A stretch of 39,069 nucleotides of DNA from Terramyces sp. JEL0728. Its lineage: Eukaryota > Chytridiomycota > Chytridiomycetes > Rhizophydiales > Terramycetaceae. Below the pieces are notes generated by a model, which saw only the letters and a list, made by a program, of their open reading frames with translations, was not told where the DNA came from and did not search any database. A program made the translations under genes and the position numbers. Location: assembly GCA_027603945.1 (NCBI GenBank), contig JADIIU010000116.1:1-39069 (forward strand), written 5' to 3'. Positions 13,001 through 24,433 of this stretch are shown in pieces (position 1 is the first letter of the stretch; each line of letters opens with the position of its first letter).

Positions 13001-13405
13001 CTTTATTTGTTCCAAGGTGCCTGAATGGCAAAAGCAATCAGTTGAATTTGTAAAATCACATTACAATGCAACCGCAAAAACTTTTGCTGATGACTACAAG
13101 GATCACTTGAAGAATCTCAAGATTGCTGATAAGCGCGCCAAAGGATTTATTGCAAATATCAAGGTATATTAAAAGTAATCTAGAAAAATGTTGAAACTAT
13201 TGGAGACGAAGCACTTGAGCGCGACTTGCTTTTCGATGAAAAGAAAGTGATTGGGATTAACATGGACTTTTTGCGTAGAGATCTTGCCACTCTTAAAATC
13301 ACTTCTATTAATGTTATTGAATCTTCTTCTGTTGCCGCTGATGATCAAGACGCAAAGAAAGCTGACGAGGCAGTGCCTGGAGAGCCAACTTATCGTATCT
13401 TTTAA
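10057..13405 (+). CDS. Cytosolic leucyl-tRNA synthetase, four exons
   Basis: Exons are 10057-10497, 10517-11589, 11609-13163 and 13184-13405 (1096 aa; yeast and human enzymes are about 1090-1180). Introns are 19, 19 and 20 nt. It charges tRNA-Leu with leucine. The class I HIGH motif reads HAGH at 58-61 and KMSKS lies near residue 733 ([11 protein letters not shown]). The CP1 editing domain and the long archaeal/eukaryotic-type insertion ([20 protein letters not shown]) are present. A Pro/Lys-rich loop near residue 130-150 precedes the first intron. The short last exon supplies a C-terminal domain ending YRIF. The ATG at 10057 is chosen because upstream in-frame sequence has no earlier ATG. 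It starts 135 bases after the coatomer stop. Confidence 0.93.
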
Positions 13406-13554
13406 ATTTTGAAACGATAATAAACAGTAAAATGTATTGTTTAGTCTTTGTTTTAATGTAAAACATATCTTTTGATACGACTTTCATTTGGTTAAGGTCT
13501 GTTAATCGCTATCGAAAGATATACATTGTATTTGTAGCGTAGTATATGTTTATT

Positions 13555-15229
13555 TTATTCTAAAATATATTTCAATGGTGGAGCTAGTCCAGTAAAAGTA
13601 GTATTGTCATGATAACCAGCAGCATTTCCGGTGATTTTAATTCCTCTGGCAATGCAGTTATTTTTCATTTGCTGAGGGATAGTTTGGCTCTTTTGCAATT
13701 GGAGAGGAGCTTCAATTAGTTGTGCAGCAAGACCAGTAGCAAAGTGCCATTGGATGTGGCAGTGGAATGGCCATACTCCTGGATTGTCTGCTCTGAATCT
13801 TAGCACGGCCCATCCTCTCTTTGGAATGATCACAGTATCTCTTCTAACTGGATTCTTCAATGCATTGAAGACTGGGTTGAGTGCAGTTTCATTGTAGTAT
13901 GGAGTGTATCCTTTGCCCACAAGTTGGAATGAGTGTCCATGCATATGGAATGGATGGTCGCCTTCCTTATCCAAGTTCAGCACAACTAATTGGATCATTT
14001 GGTTGTATGGCAAAACATTGGAGTGGGTAGATGGCCCATAAATTGCATTTTGGGTTGCCAAATTGCCCATTGTAGAAGCCGAGAAAATAGCTGGAACATT
14101 TGGGAAAGCGTAGGAAACTCTATCAAAGGATCCGTGGTTTCTATCGTCAGTGAATTTCCCAAAAACAACTTTATACGTCAAGGTGAAATCCGGAGCAATG
14201 GAATGAATCGGTACAATTGGAACTAATTGAGTTTCGTCCAAAGTGAATTCTGGCTCGTCTCCAGTAAAGTTGAATAGTGGAGCAGTAGGACTATATTGCA
14301 GAGTAGAGGTTACGGATCTTGAATAGTTGGCAGGAAAGTTGTCTCCAAACATATCTTCGTTGAATGCAACATTGATGTTGTAGTTGTAGTTAATAGACTT
14401 TAAAGTGTCTACAACAACAGAATATCTTTGAGCGGAACCAAGCAAGAGAGTGTCAACTTGGTAAGGATGAACACTGACACCATCAACTTCAACAATAGTC
14501 AAATTGTGGTTGTCGATCCAGAACTTCATTGAAGCAAAGGTAGCCATGGCAATTACTCTGAATCTGTATTTTTGGCCAGGTTTGACTGCGAATACTTGGT
14601 TTGGAGCGTCGTTGATGACAGGCCCAGATGGAATCGGTTCTGCACCTTCGCCGTTGAATTCAAGAAAGAAATCATTATACTACAATTAGGACTAACTTAC
14701 AAATAAATCTTCAAATTCCCTGTCGTACCAATCAGAGAGAGCTACTGTAAATTCGTCATAATATCCAAAAGTAAGGTTATCTTCATAGTTTTGAATAACT
14801 AGTGGAGTACGGAATCCGTTTGGATAGTCCCCAAACCCATGTCCATGAATCCTGCAAGTAAATTAATATTTACCAAAAACTTCCGACCTGATTCAATTTT
14901 ACTTTGTAAGTATAGCTGCCGCCAAAAGGAATTCCACAATCGTTAATCCCAAGTGCACCATCGTAAAAATTGGTGCCATTTTGGAAAATGCCATGAAAGT
15001 GAATAGAGGTTGGCGAATCTCTTTGTAAATTGTTTGTTGCATGAATAACCAGTACATCTCCTTGGTTTGCGATTACAGGCGGAATTGGCCATTCGCCGTT
15101 AATTCCAATAACTCTTCGAGGAAACCCGCCTCTTGGGTCTGCATTTTCAACATAGCCGATATTCCAGTTCAGTTCAATGACAGCGGTGCTTATTGCAGCG
15201 AATAATACTGGCAAAGTGCTCAAAAGCAT
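13555..15229 (-). CDS. Secreted Fet3-like multicopper oxidase (laccase/ferroxidase family), three exons
   Basis: Exons (minus) are 15229-14874, 14851-14701 and 14679-13555 (543 aa); introns are 22 and 21 nt. A hydrophobic signal peptide covers about residues 1-18. All four copper-ligand blocks are visible: HFH 77-79, W-x-H-x-H near 119-123 (split by intron 1), HPFHMHGH around 411-418 and HCHIQWH around 475-481, with Leu at the usual axial position of the type 1 copper. Wording around GAEPIP and the C-terminal CIARG/GNAA block resembles yeast Fet3, where the Glu of this loop is linked to ferroxidase activity. Unlike Fet3 there is no C-terminal membrane span, so the product should be secreted. 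Ferroxidase versus phenol oxidase activity cannot be decided here. Confidence 0.88.
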
Positions 15230-15594
15230 CTAGTTTAGTTGCAAATCTTTTTTCCAACCAGCTTATATCGAAATGGGGAGACCCGTTCAAAAATGTGATC
15301 GCAGTTATGGTGCAGACACTCAAGATTTTACGGTATCTTTACCAAAGACCATTTTAAACCTATTCGGCACTGATCACTTTGAACAAAGCACGGAACTTGT
15401 AAGGATTGGTTCTGGTATTTTTCAAGTATTTTTTCGCTGGAATATTTTGCTTCTAGACTTTCTTTTGGTTCACCAACAGAAATGGCCAACGCGTGGTAAA
15501 TACGGTCAAAAATGAGGGCTGTGCAAAGTACCTGGTTGAACATGGGAAGCATGAAACGCAAAAACTAATGTTAAATTGTTTATTGCTCTATGTT
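15230..15594. other. Intergenic region upstream of the multicopper oxidase
   Basis: This 365-base stretch separates the stop of the S28 peptidase from the oxidase start; both genes are on the minus strand. Two overlapping frames of 77-80 codons lack an ATG context, homology or a signal peptide. It presumably holds the oxidase promoter. Confidence 0.5.
15262..15268 (-). promoter_or_regulatory. TATA-like element of the multicopper oxidase gene
   Basis: The minus strand reads ATATAAG with its 3' edge 32 bases before the ATG at 15229. The spacing matches the TATA boxes of the other secreted-protein genes in the window. Confidence 0.5.
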
Positions 15595-17711
15595 TTAACA
15601 TTTTTCATTATTATTCACAGGTTGCGCTGCTGGAGTAGGCTTGAAAATAAAACTAAAACCACCTAAAGTAGCTGTTTGGCCAGGTATAGTAAAAGTAGGA
15701 AAGAATACCACTTTGTCTGTTGTCACTGGTGTGGAGCTACTGGTAATTGTACTGGACGATGATGCGGTACTTGAAGGGGTACTATTGCTGGCAGCCGGGG
15801 TGGTAACCGTTGTGGTGGAACTTGCGGTAATCATCAAAGTACTTTGTAGCAAAGTAGTTTGGTCCATTAGGTCAGTTGTGGAGCTGCTTTGCCCCATGGA
15901 AGACGTTGTGGTGATTATCTGATAAGTTGTGGTTGTCGGAAGAATATATGCCACAGTCGACAAGGTAATCTGAGGAACTTGGGCATCAGAAGTTGGGGAA
16001 ACTGCTGTCCTTACCATGTCAGTGGTTGTTGCAGGGTAAGTTGTCACGATATCGGTCGTTGTTGCAAGATCAGTAAAAGTGCTAGCGTCATCTACTGTAG
16101 TGGTAGGATAGCTTGGGATTGTTCCTCCATTAGGCAGATTTGGATTAAAGTTTAAATACAAGTCCCAGCTTTGGAGAATTCTACTATGCGTTTCGATGAA
16201 GGCAGGAGTTGAACCATCAGAAGGCAACGCAAGATCTTGACAGTGTCTGCCGCCACTGTTGCCCAATACGATGTTTGGTAGTTGAAAGTCTGGGCCAGGC
16301 TGCGACGGATTGAGGTTAATTTGAGCAGAGTTTGGAGTTAACGACAAGAAAGAGTAAGGGTCAGTATCCCCATTCACAAATACTATTCTTGTAGTCGCCG
16401 CATAGATATTCAGACCTAAATAGTCTTTGTTTATCCTGGTGACATTTGGTCTGAAATTCGGAGTATTAAATGTAACATTACACAGCCAATGAAAGTAGTC
16501 TACAGTCAAAAATCTCGAATAAGCCGTGGTAGAGTGATCTGAATATACTTGGAAATAGCCAAAATCTTTGCACATCTGCCATGTCCATAACTTTAGCGAG
16601 GGATTAGTTTCGCTTGCAAGCGTGTCCAGCTTTACAAAGGTATCAGGCGTAGGATACTTGATTTTAATGAACTGGATATAATCCGCCAACACATCTGCAT
16701 CGCTCGAAGTGGGGTCAATGAATGCAGGCACAAAATCGCCAGAACATACGTACGTAACAGATTTTGTATAGTTGAAATCACCCAAGTCTACATAATCAGA
16801 TACGCCATATTGCACTAGTGTCGCAAAGTTTGTTGAAACACCAGCCAGATCGCGGACATTCAGGTTAGGGGGAGCTCCAACCGCTTGCAACACTGCAGAA
16901 GCATTATTTGTGGCAATATAGTTGTCAAATATTGCAACAGCTCTCCTCCATCCGGCAGCACACACTTGGGAACCACCACTTTTCGCTAATCCAATATCAA
17001 CCTAAATTAATAATGAATTACCCCATATCCGTATTGCCAAAATTCTTCCACTGCATACAAAGGAGCAGAGGAGGAATGGGCAGCAAAAACAAGATCTGGA
17101 TACTTTAATCTCATCCATGCAGCTAGATTGCCTAAAATTAACAATTCGTTACCTGCATAGCTGCCACCAATAGTAATCCACTTGTTATGTACCAGTGATG
17201 AGTTATACCCTTTAATAAATTCAGCGGTATCTGCCAGAACTTGGTCAACCGTCAGCCATTTTAAATTCTGTGGTGTGAAATCTTTAACAGTCAAATTAGC
17301 AACTGGCTGCGACGTTCCTTTTCCATAGTACCGATGTTCAAGCCCGATATGCAATCCATTATATCGCTGTGCCATTTCTGAAATCAATGAAAAATCGGCA
17401 TAGTACTGTCCTAATGGCGCTTCGCCACCAAGTTCTAAAAATATTGGACCGCCATCTTTGTAATAGCGAGAATCTACATAATACAGTTGTTGCCAGGTGT
17501 TTGTGTCTCTTTGGTTGAAATGATCCCGCTTTTGTGTGAAAAAGTAGTATGGATATCTTCCGGAAGGTGTGGTCGCTGCTTTCGCAAGAGCCATTGGTCT
17601 ATCGTTTAATATGTGCTGATTAGCAATTCTCATTTGATTTGCTTCTGCCAATGATACATGATGCAACTTTGAAGTTACTGCAGCAATCAGAAACAGCAAT
17701 TCTACAAACAT
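15595..17711 (-). CDS. Secreted serine carboxypeptidase, peptidase family S28, with Ser/Thr-rich tail, three exons
   Basis: Exons (minus) are 17711-17153, 17131-17022 and 17001-15595 (691 aa). Introns are 21 and 20 nt. The first is in frame and has no stop, so it would be read through as seven extra residues inside GGSYAG/NLAAW if missed. Family S28 (prolyl carboxypeptidase, DPP7, PRSS16) cleaves next to proline. The nucleophile Ser184 is in GGSYAG, the acid is probably Asp437 (NGDTDPYS) and the base His476 (GRHCQD). A signal peptide covers about 1-14. Residues from about 510 to the end are a Ser/Thr-rich, likely O-glycosylated tail not typical of the family, ending in a short Phe/Pro segment and a final Cys. 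A TATA box lies about 25 bases upstream. Confidence 0.88.
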
Positions 17712-17734
17712 ATGATCAATATGACTTGTGTGGT

Positions 17735-17741
17735 GTTTATA
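17735..17741 (-). promoter_or_regulatory. TATA-like element of the S28 peptidase gene
   Basis: The minus strand reads TATAAAC about 24 bases before the ATG at 17711. Confidence 0.45.
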
Positions 17742-18549
17742 AGCAAGTCAGGTTGGCCCTTTCATGCCCTGCTCTTTTGAATAAATACAGCAACTTGACT
17801 GGGAAAATCGGGTACGGTCCCGAATCAAATCATTCGTGACCTTGACATTTTCGATGATAGAAAAAATCATTTGATTGCAAAAAATTCCAGCAGCGATCTT
17901 CTACGTTTGGATTACCTGTAATTAACCCCTAGAGTACATTGAAAATCGCATTTGCAGGGTTCAAGTCTTTCTATTGCTGAATTGTCGGCCCCATACACAC
18001 CCTGATTGTCTTTGGGTTTTCTCGAAATTTTCGCAGTCAACAACCGTCATGGGCGGGGTGTTTCAAGTTGCTTTATACGGTATTCCTTAAAGGATCGAGC
18101 ATCAGCCAGTAGATAATTTAGCGGATTACTCGGCCTGGAATTAAAGGATTCTTGTGCAGCTGGTTTCATTCGTATATTAGCAGCGACTACCCAGTCGGAT
18201 GAACATCGGCCGCTACATAGTTAGCAGTTCATGTGTGGTTAAAGGGACTTCTTGATCTGGGAACCACAATTAAATAATATTTCTCCGATAAAACTCGAGG
18301 TTTAAGTGAACCATTGTACATGTATACCAAATACCTCGAAATATTTCACAAAATTCACTAACGTTCAATAGTTTTAAGCAAGATGCTTCAACTGATTAAG
18401 CAAGAGGATCGTTGAGCTGTAAACATAAAGTAGAATATCCCCGCATCTGATCTTTGAATGCGGCCCAGATATCTCAAGTTCGATTAGAAACCCAGGCTGC
18501 ACCACGCTGGCAATCGATCCTTTGCATACTTGTTCTGAAAGCAGATCGA
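17742..18549. other. Gene-free region between the S28 peptidase and argininosuccinate lyase
   Basis: About 800 bases with no credible reading frame. I looked for a tRNA around 17958 (a GGTTCAAGTC box) but the T-stem does not pair. Several scattered CGG triplets occur around 18130-18220. Nothing can be assigned. It may hold the S28 upstream control region and the 3' end of the lyase transcript. Confidence 0.5.
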
Positions 18550-20007
<1,458 letters not shown>

Positions 20008-20056
20008 AGTTTTGTTGGACAAGTTTTTTACAAGTAAACTTTCATCTCATCTCAAA

Positions 20057-20064
20057 TCACGTGA
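20057..20064. promoter_or_regulatory. TCACGTGA palindrome upstream of argininosuccinate lyase
   Basis: An eight-base palindrome containing the CACGTG E-box, 50 bases before the ATG at 20007. This is the classic bHLH (Cbf1/Pho4/USF-type) core. The same octamer occurs 42 bases before the NMNAT start. Confidence 0.4.
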
Positions 20065-20152
20065 ATTATGAAGAGTAAGATTATCAAAGCATTCCGATAG
20101 TAATGGCCGGGAACCGAAAGTCTAATACAAGCACAAAATGAATTATATTAAA

Positions 20153-21349
20153 TTAACAGCATTTACTCAGTAATTGCCCTGCTATAAACTGTGCCCCATT
20201 AGAATCAATACATACATCAGTTGAAATCTTCCCTGCTTCTTCTACAAAAGCGCTCCATTTCCCAGACTGGAATTTATCCAGCGGCATTTCAATAGCCAGC
20301 TTGCCCATCATCTTCAGTAGCCCAGCTTCTTCAATAAACTGGGGTCTAGACACGTACAGTAAGGGGGTTTTACTGGCCAGCGTTTCTGAACATACTCCAT
20401 AGCCGCATTTCCCTAGTACGACATCGCAACACTCGATTATATCTGGCATGAACGTGATTGCAGGATCAACGACAATGAATCGATCTAGGTTTAGGGACTT
20501 GTTGAATGTTATTCCAACCCATCCATCAGGTAGCAACTGCACTTTATCACATGCCTTGGTAGTTAGTTGGAAAGCACCAAAGTTTATCAGCAGTACTTTA
20601 GCATCAAGGGGAATACCCAATTCTTGGCGAACCTGTTGGCAAGTTTTTCTTGGTTTCCTAACTACAAGCGGTGTCGGAACGAGAAATTTCTGGTTGTCAT
20701 CAGGTATAGTTTGTTTCTGGGGATGCACATCAAAAACAGGCATATCAATGAACCCGGGGAGCCGCAGTAGTCCATCGCATTCGGAATAGGAATCTTTTAT
20801 TTTCTCTAGTATTTCAAAATGAACAGGCTTCTCTGCCAAATGCTGTAGTATCGCATCAAAGGTAAAGTTGGTTGCAATAACACACGGGAGCCCAATATTC
20901 TTGTTAATTAATGCTTACTTTACAAGCCTTTGCGGGATATGGTGTTGCATCCAAGAAACAAATGTTTGGTCTGATAGATTCCAGCCATTTCGATTCTGAT
21001 TCGATTAATTTGCAAACTATTGTGTGGTAGTCTATCTGTGCTTGCCAAGTCTTTTCCAGATCTATCGTAACCGCATCTGATTGAATTACGCCTAGATAAA
21101 TCTGAATGTACCTGGATCAATTATTCCAGAGCACCGGGTATGCAGGCATGGGTATATTGATTTCAAGTCATTGAATATAAACAAATCCCTGGCCGTTACA
21201 ACTGTTACCCTATGTCCCTGTCTTAATATTTCTTCAATTATCGCATAACATCGAGTTGCATGCCCCAAACCATGTCCGGTAATGTAGCACACAATGTGCT
21301 GGATTTTCATGACCATCTTGGAGTCACTGGGCGTTATTTCCTGTGCCAT
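20153..21349 (-). CDS. Stand-alone arabinokinase N-domain-like GT-B glycosyltransferase, three exons
   Basis: Exons (minus) are 21349-21112, 21091-20919 and 20899-20153 (385 aa); introns are 20 and 19 nt. The N-terminus has YITGHGLGHATRCYAIIEEI, a glycine-rich start like that of the glycosyltransferase-like N-terminal half of plant L-arabinokinase. DPGVIQSDAVTIDLEKT, RLPGFIDMPVFD, PLVVRKPRK and DVVLGKCGYGVCSETLASKTPLLYV also follow that family. The GHMP sugar-kinase half of the plant enzyme is absent: the protein stops shortly after the second Rossmann domain. Sugar donor and acceptor cannot be predicted, and a glycosyltransferase-like role is inferred from the fold only. No signal peptide is seen. 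Confidence 0.72.
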
Positions 21350-21622
21350 TATTTATAATATTTAATTTCAAATTTTTAATAAGTGAAAAACTCAGCTCAC
21401 ACAGACCAAACGACTGATAATTATATTAAAATAAGGGTGTGCATTCTTGGCTATCAATAGGATATTAAAACTGGTAGATTCACTCTGGTTTGTTTTTCTG
21501 TTCAGTGGTTAGAAACGAGCCGAACAATTACCAGATGGTACAGGAAGATATATTGGGGAAACGTACGTTTAAAGCGGATTACAGAAAGTATAAAGATTTG
21601 GAATTTCAAATGATTCTATTTA

Positions 21623-22780
21623 TTAATATGAGTATTTGACCAGCAATCCGCTATCGTAACATGGAATATAGATTTCAGTTGCGCCATCGTTATCTAAATC
21701 ACCAACAGCAATACCACCAGTAGTACCTTTGCAGTCGTGCAACATATTGGTAGTATATGCGAAATCATTGTTGTTTTGGTTGACTGCATCAAGCAAGTAA
21801 ACTTGTTGTGCGCCGTCGCCGGAAACCACAATAGATGGCTTGGTTTGACCGGCGACTGGATAGTATGCAGTTGCAAATCCAGGAGCTGCTTGGTTCAATC
21901 CACCTTCGCGGACTTTGAATGATCCTTGCGAAATAGTGTTTCTAATCCAGTTTCCATTCACATATTGGTAGCCCCAAACACCGCCATTTCCAGAACCGTC
22001 GTGGTTGGTAGCCAAGATATCCATCTTTCCGTCACCATTCAAGTCAACTACTTGAACGCCAAACATTGATTTCATGGAACTATCCACAGTGGTCTTCTTG
22101 AGTTTAGAATCGTCGTCGAATCTGCCATTGTTTGATTCAATGATGGTCAGCTTGTTACCCCAGAATTCTGCTGCAACAAGGTCGATATTCCCGTCTCCGT
22201 TAACGTCTTTCAAATCAAAGAAAGTATCACATCCTTTTCCGATAATGGTTTCTTTCCATGCACCAAGCGGTTTAGTACGATCAACTGGTTGCAACCAAGT
22301 CAAATCACCTCCTGCAGGCGGACCAATGAGTGGAGTGCCATTTGTTCCACGACAAGTAATGATATCCAAAAGACCGTCTTGGTTGACATCGTAGAATTCA
22401 GCTTGATGGTAAAAGTAGCCTTTTGCTTTGAATAAAACCGTGATTCCAGAACCTGAAGCTGGGGCAAAGGAGATTGTACCATCATTTTTTAACGGAACCA
22501 AGAACCCACCAGCAATGATTGATCCAGGGACACCAAAGATGGAATCTGGTGCAACGGTAGCAGTGTTTGGCCAACTGGTTTGTCCCAAGTAGCTAACTAC
22601 CATATCATCGACATTGTTGATTGCAAATGCAGAGTTAGCAGCAAGTGGATCAACGCCAAAACAAGAAAGGACAAGAGAGCTGTTGACAGCACTTGCGAAA
22701 GCGACATTTTTGACTTTAACGTCAGTGACGTGGGTTGGAGTTGCTGCAGTTGCCAAATTGAAAAGAAGTTGAGAAAGCAT
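21623..22780 (-). CDS. Secreted FG-GAP/VCBS repeat protein
   Basis: Single exon, 385 aa, ATG at 22780. A short signal peptide (about 1-14, ending near TAA/TPT) precedes the mature protein. Four calcium-loop motifs of the D-x-(N/D)-x-D-G type are visible: DVNQDGLLDI, DVNGDGNIDL, DLNGDGKMDI and DLDNDGATEI, spaced through the last 260 residues as in FG-GAP/VCBS beta-propellers. The protein is likely an extracellular calcium-bound propeller; its ligand or enzyme activity is unknown. It is highly expressed-looking: a good TATAAAA box sits 36 bases before the ATG and codon use is strongly biased. Confidence 0.75.
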   Translation of the reverse strand: MLSQLLFNLATAATPTHVTDVKVKNVAFASAVNSSLVLSCFGVDPLAANSAFAINNVDDMVVSYLGQTSWPNTATVAPDSIFGVPGSIIAGGFLVPLKNDGTISFAPASGSGITVLFKAKGYFYHQAEFYDVNQDGLLDIITCRGTNGTPLIGPPAGGDLTWLQPVDRTKPLGAWKETIIGKGCDTFFDLKDVNGDGNIDLVAAEFWGNKLTIIESNNGRFDDDSKLKKTTVDSSMKSMFGVQVVDLNGDGKMDILATNHDGSGNGGVWGYQYVNGNWIRNTISQGSFKVREGGLNQAAPGFATAYYPVAGQTKPSIVVSGDGAQQVYLLDAVNQNNNDFAYTTNMLHDCKGTTGGIAVGDLDNDGATEIYIPCYDSGLLVKYSY

Positions 22781-22815
22781 TTCTATTATTTACTTTTCTG
22801 GGGAACGAATGTTGC

Positions 22816-22822
22816 TTTTATA
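22816..22822 (-). promoter_or_regulatory. TATA box of the FG-GAP/VCBS protein gene
   Basis: The minus strand reads TATAAAA 36 bases upstream of the ATG at 22780, inside a GC-rich flank. Confidence 0.6.
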
Positions 22823-22999
22823 TGGCAGGTGCGGGCCAAAACAAACCCAGGCCAGGTATTGAGGTACTGATTTTCAATGCTTGATTTGGAAATGTTTCAA
22901 AAAGTCCCATTCGTGCACTCAAAAAAGATAGTGGAGACTTGAAAAAATTAGCCTTCTATGGTTTCCTTTGTACTACAGTTAGTTTGGATTGTTTTGCTA

Positions 23000-23030
23000 G
23001 TGGATATCTCTGCCAGTAGAGAATATCCAC
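23000..23030. repeat. Inverted repeat (hairpin-forming)
   Basis: GTGGATATCTCT is followed after six bases by AGAG, one unpaired A and ATATCCAC. It makes a 12-bp stem with a single bulge in otherwise featureless intergenic DNA. Confidence 0.55.
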
Positions 23031-23682
23031 TTGCCGCATTCGTTTTTGACAGCATGATTCTAGAGATAAGGGACCCGTCTATATCCGATTAAAGATGATT
23101 CCCAAGCTATTTTATTGAAGAATAGAAGAGTCAAGGCTGATGCAGTCGAGAATAACATAGAATTCCGGATTGCATTGGTGTGTAGTAAATTACAGAATCG
23201 TCATCGGAACAGACTGGATTTGGAGTTGGCCTCATCAAAAAGCATTGGTTTTAGAGTAATTAAACCTTGGTTACTGTTAATTTTCGAGACTTGCTTTGGT
23301 CACTGCAGTTTCATGCCTACTGTTGTATCACATCTGATTCTTGGCTGAGAACCACCAGCTGTCTAAGCTTCTTGGGCGACTAACACCGGAAACTTGCAGA
23401 AGTTGAGTTAATCCGCCCAAAGAACCAGCCTTAATCAAAGTTTTCCTCTGTTTGTTGATTCCACTCAGTATCACGATTCCAAATAGTCCAGATTAATCAA
23501 CATATCGTAATTCCCATCCTTATCCATTGAATTGATTAATAGAGATGGACAAAATAAGGAATTTTTAAGGAGAGGCTTCACAATTAATTTTTTGGCTGAG
23601 CGCCTTTAAATTCGACCAAAAGAGTCAAAAGAACTTTCGGCGAGGGGGTTTCTATAAGCCTAGTTCCCGATCCATATGCGAA

Positions 23683-23689
23683 TATATAA
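23683..23689 (+). promoter_or_regulatory. TATA-like element of the first GPI-type Cys-rich gene
   Basis: TATATAA lies about 29-35 bases before the ATG at 23718. Confidence 0.5.
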
Positions 23690-23717
23690 TTGTCTCTTTT
23701 GATGGTGTTTTTAACAA

Positions 23718-24134
23718 ATGTACAAATTCATTGCTCTCGCTTCAGTTGCTTTCGCCGCACCACAAAAACTTGGATGTGGATCAACCAATAACAACAGTTG
23801 TCCAAATGGATTAACCTGCAATATTCCCCAAGGACAAACTGTAGGAGTTTGTGTCTCAATCACTGGCCCATCTGGAGTTGCAATGCCTTCAGGAATAGTA
23901 ATGCCATCTGATATGCCAATGCCTTCAGGAATGGTTATGCCAAGTAACGCTCCAGCTAGCCCAACAACTGGAAGCACTGGCCCAACCCAAGCTCCAGCTG
24001 CCCCTGCTGCCACCACTTATGCAGCAGCTAACACCACCACTAAAGCAGCAGCAACCACTACTGCAGGCACTGGAAACGGAGCTGAAAAGGCTGGATTAGC
24101 GCTTGCAGCTGTCGCAGCTTTGTTTGCTCTTTAA
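23718..24134 (+). CDS. Small secreted Cys-rich protein with probable GPI anchor (paralog 1)
   Basis: Single exon, 138 aa. A signal peptide (MYKFIALASVAFAAP) is followed by a short Cys domain with four cysteines (C-G...SCPNGLTC...C). Next comes a Met/Pro/Ser repeat (variants of MPSG and VMPS between residues 55 and 77), a Thr/Ala/Pro-rich likely O-glycosylated stalk, and a C-terminal hydrophobic tail (GLALAAVAALFAL) after GNGAEKA. This is the plan of a GPI-anchored cell-surface or wall protein. CPNG-x-TC and the AEK-x-GL tail are shared with the next gene, so the two look like tandem duplicates. Function unknown. Confidence 0.68.
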   Translation: MYKFIALASVAFAAPQKLGCGSTNNNSCPNGLTCNIPQGQTVGVCVSITGPSGVAMPSGIVMPSDMPMPSGMVMPSNAPASPTTGSTGPTQAPAAPAATTYAAANTTTKAAATTTAGTGNGAEKAGLALAAVAALFAL

Positions 24135-24399
24135 ATATTTCATTGAATAATAAATTATCATGTTTTCCGTATTTACAAGCTGTTTGATTACATTCTGATT
24201 AAGGTGGATGAATAGTTTGTATTGAAAACTTGAGCCCATGTTCAATTGTAAGCACTCAGCCTGCTTTCAAGGTGGCCATTCTTCAATATTCTCTTTCAAT
24301 TTGCCCTTCCGAGCTTGACTAGACCAACTTTTCGACCACTACGAAATCCCAATAAGGAGATGCGAATTTCGGTACCGAACCAGTAGCCGATAATCCAAG

Positions 24400-24406
24400 T
24401 ATAAAT
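24400..24406 (+). promoter_or_regulatory. TATA box of the second GPI-type Cys-rich gene
   Basis: TATAAAT lies 28-34 bases before the ATG at 24434. Confidence 0.55.
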
Positions 24407-24433
24407 TCCGCCATTTTGAACTGGAATTTAACA

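Larger units (their letters stand above)
22781..23717. other. Divergent intergenic region between the FG-GAP gene and the first GPI-type Cys-rich gene
   Basis: About 940 bases without a credible gene. A 77-codon frame near 23115-23348 starts only at TTG and looks random. The region holds a TATA box at each end and an imperfect 12-bp hairpin at 23000-23030. Confidence 0.5.

Noticed and set aside
15273..15515. 80-codon plus-strand frame upstream of the oxidase
   Set aside because: No homology or signal, and it overlaps the oxidase promoter on the opposite strand.
17940..17975. Possible tRNA (GGTTCAAGTC B-box-like sequence)
   Set aside because: The flanking bases do not form a T-stem, and no acceptor or anticodon arm could be found.
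23115..23348. 77-codon frame in the intergenic region
   Set aside because: Starts at TTG only; composition looks random.
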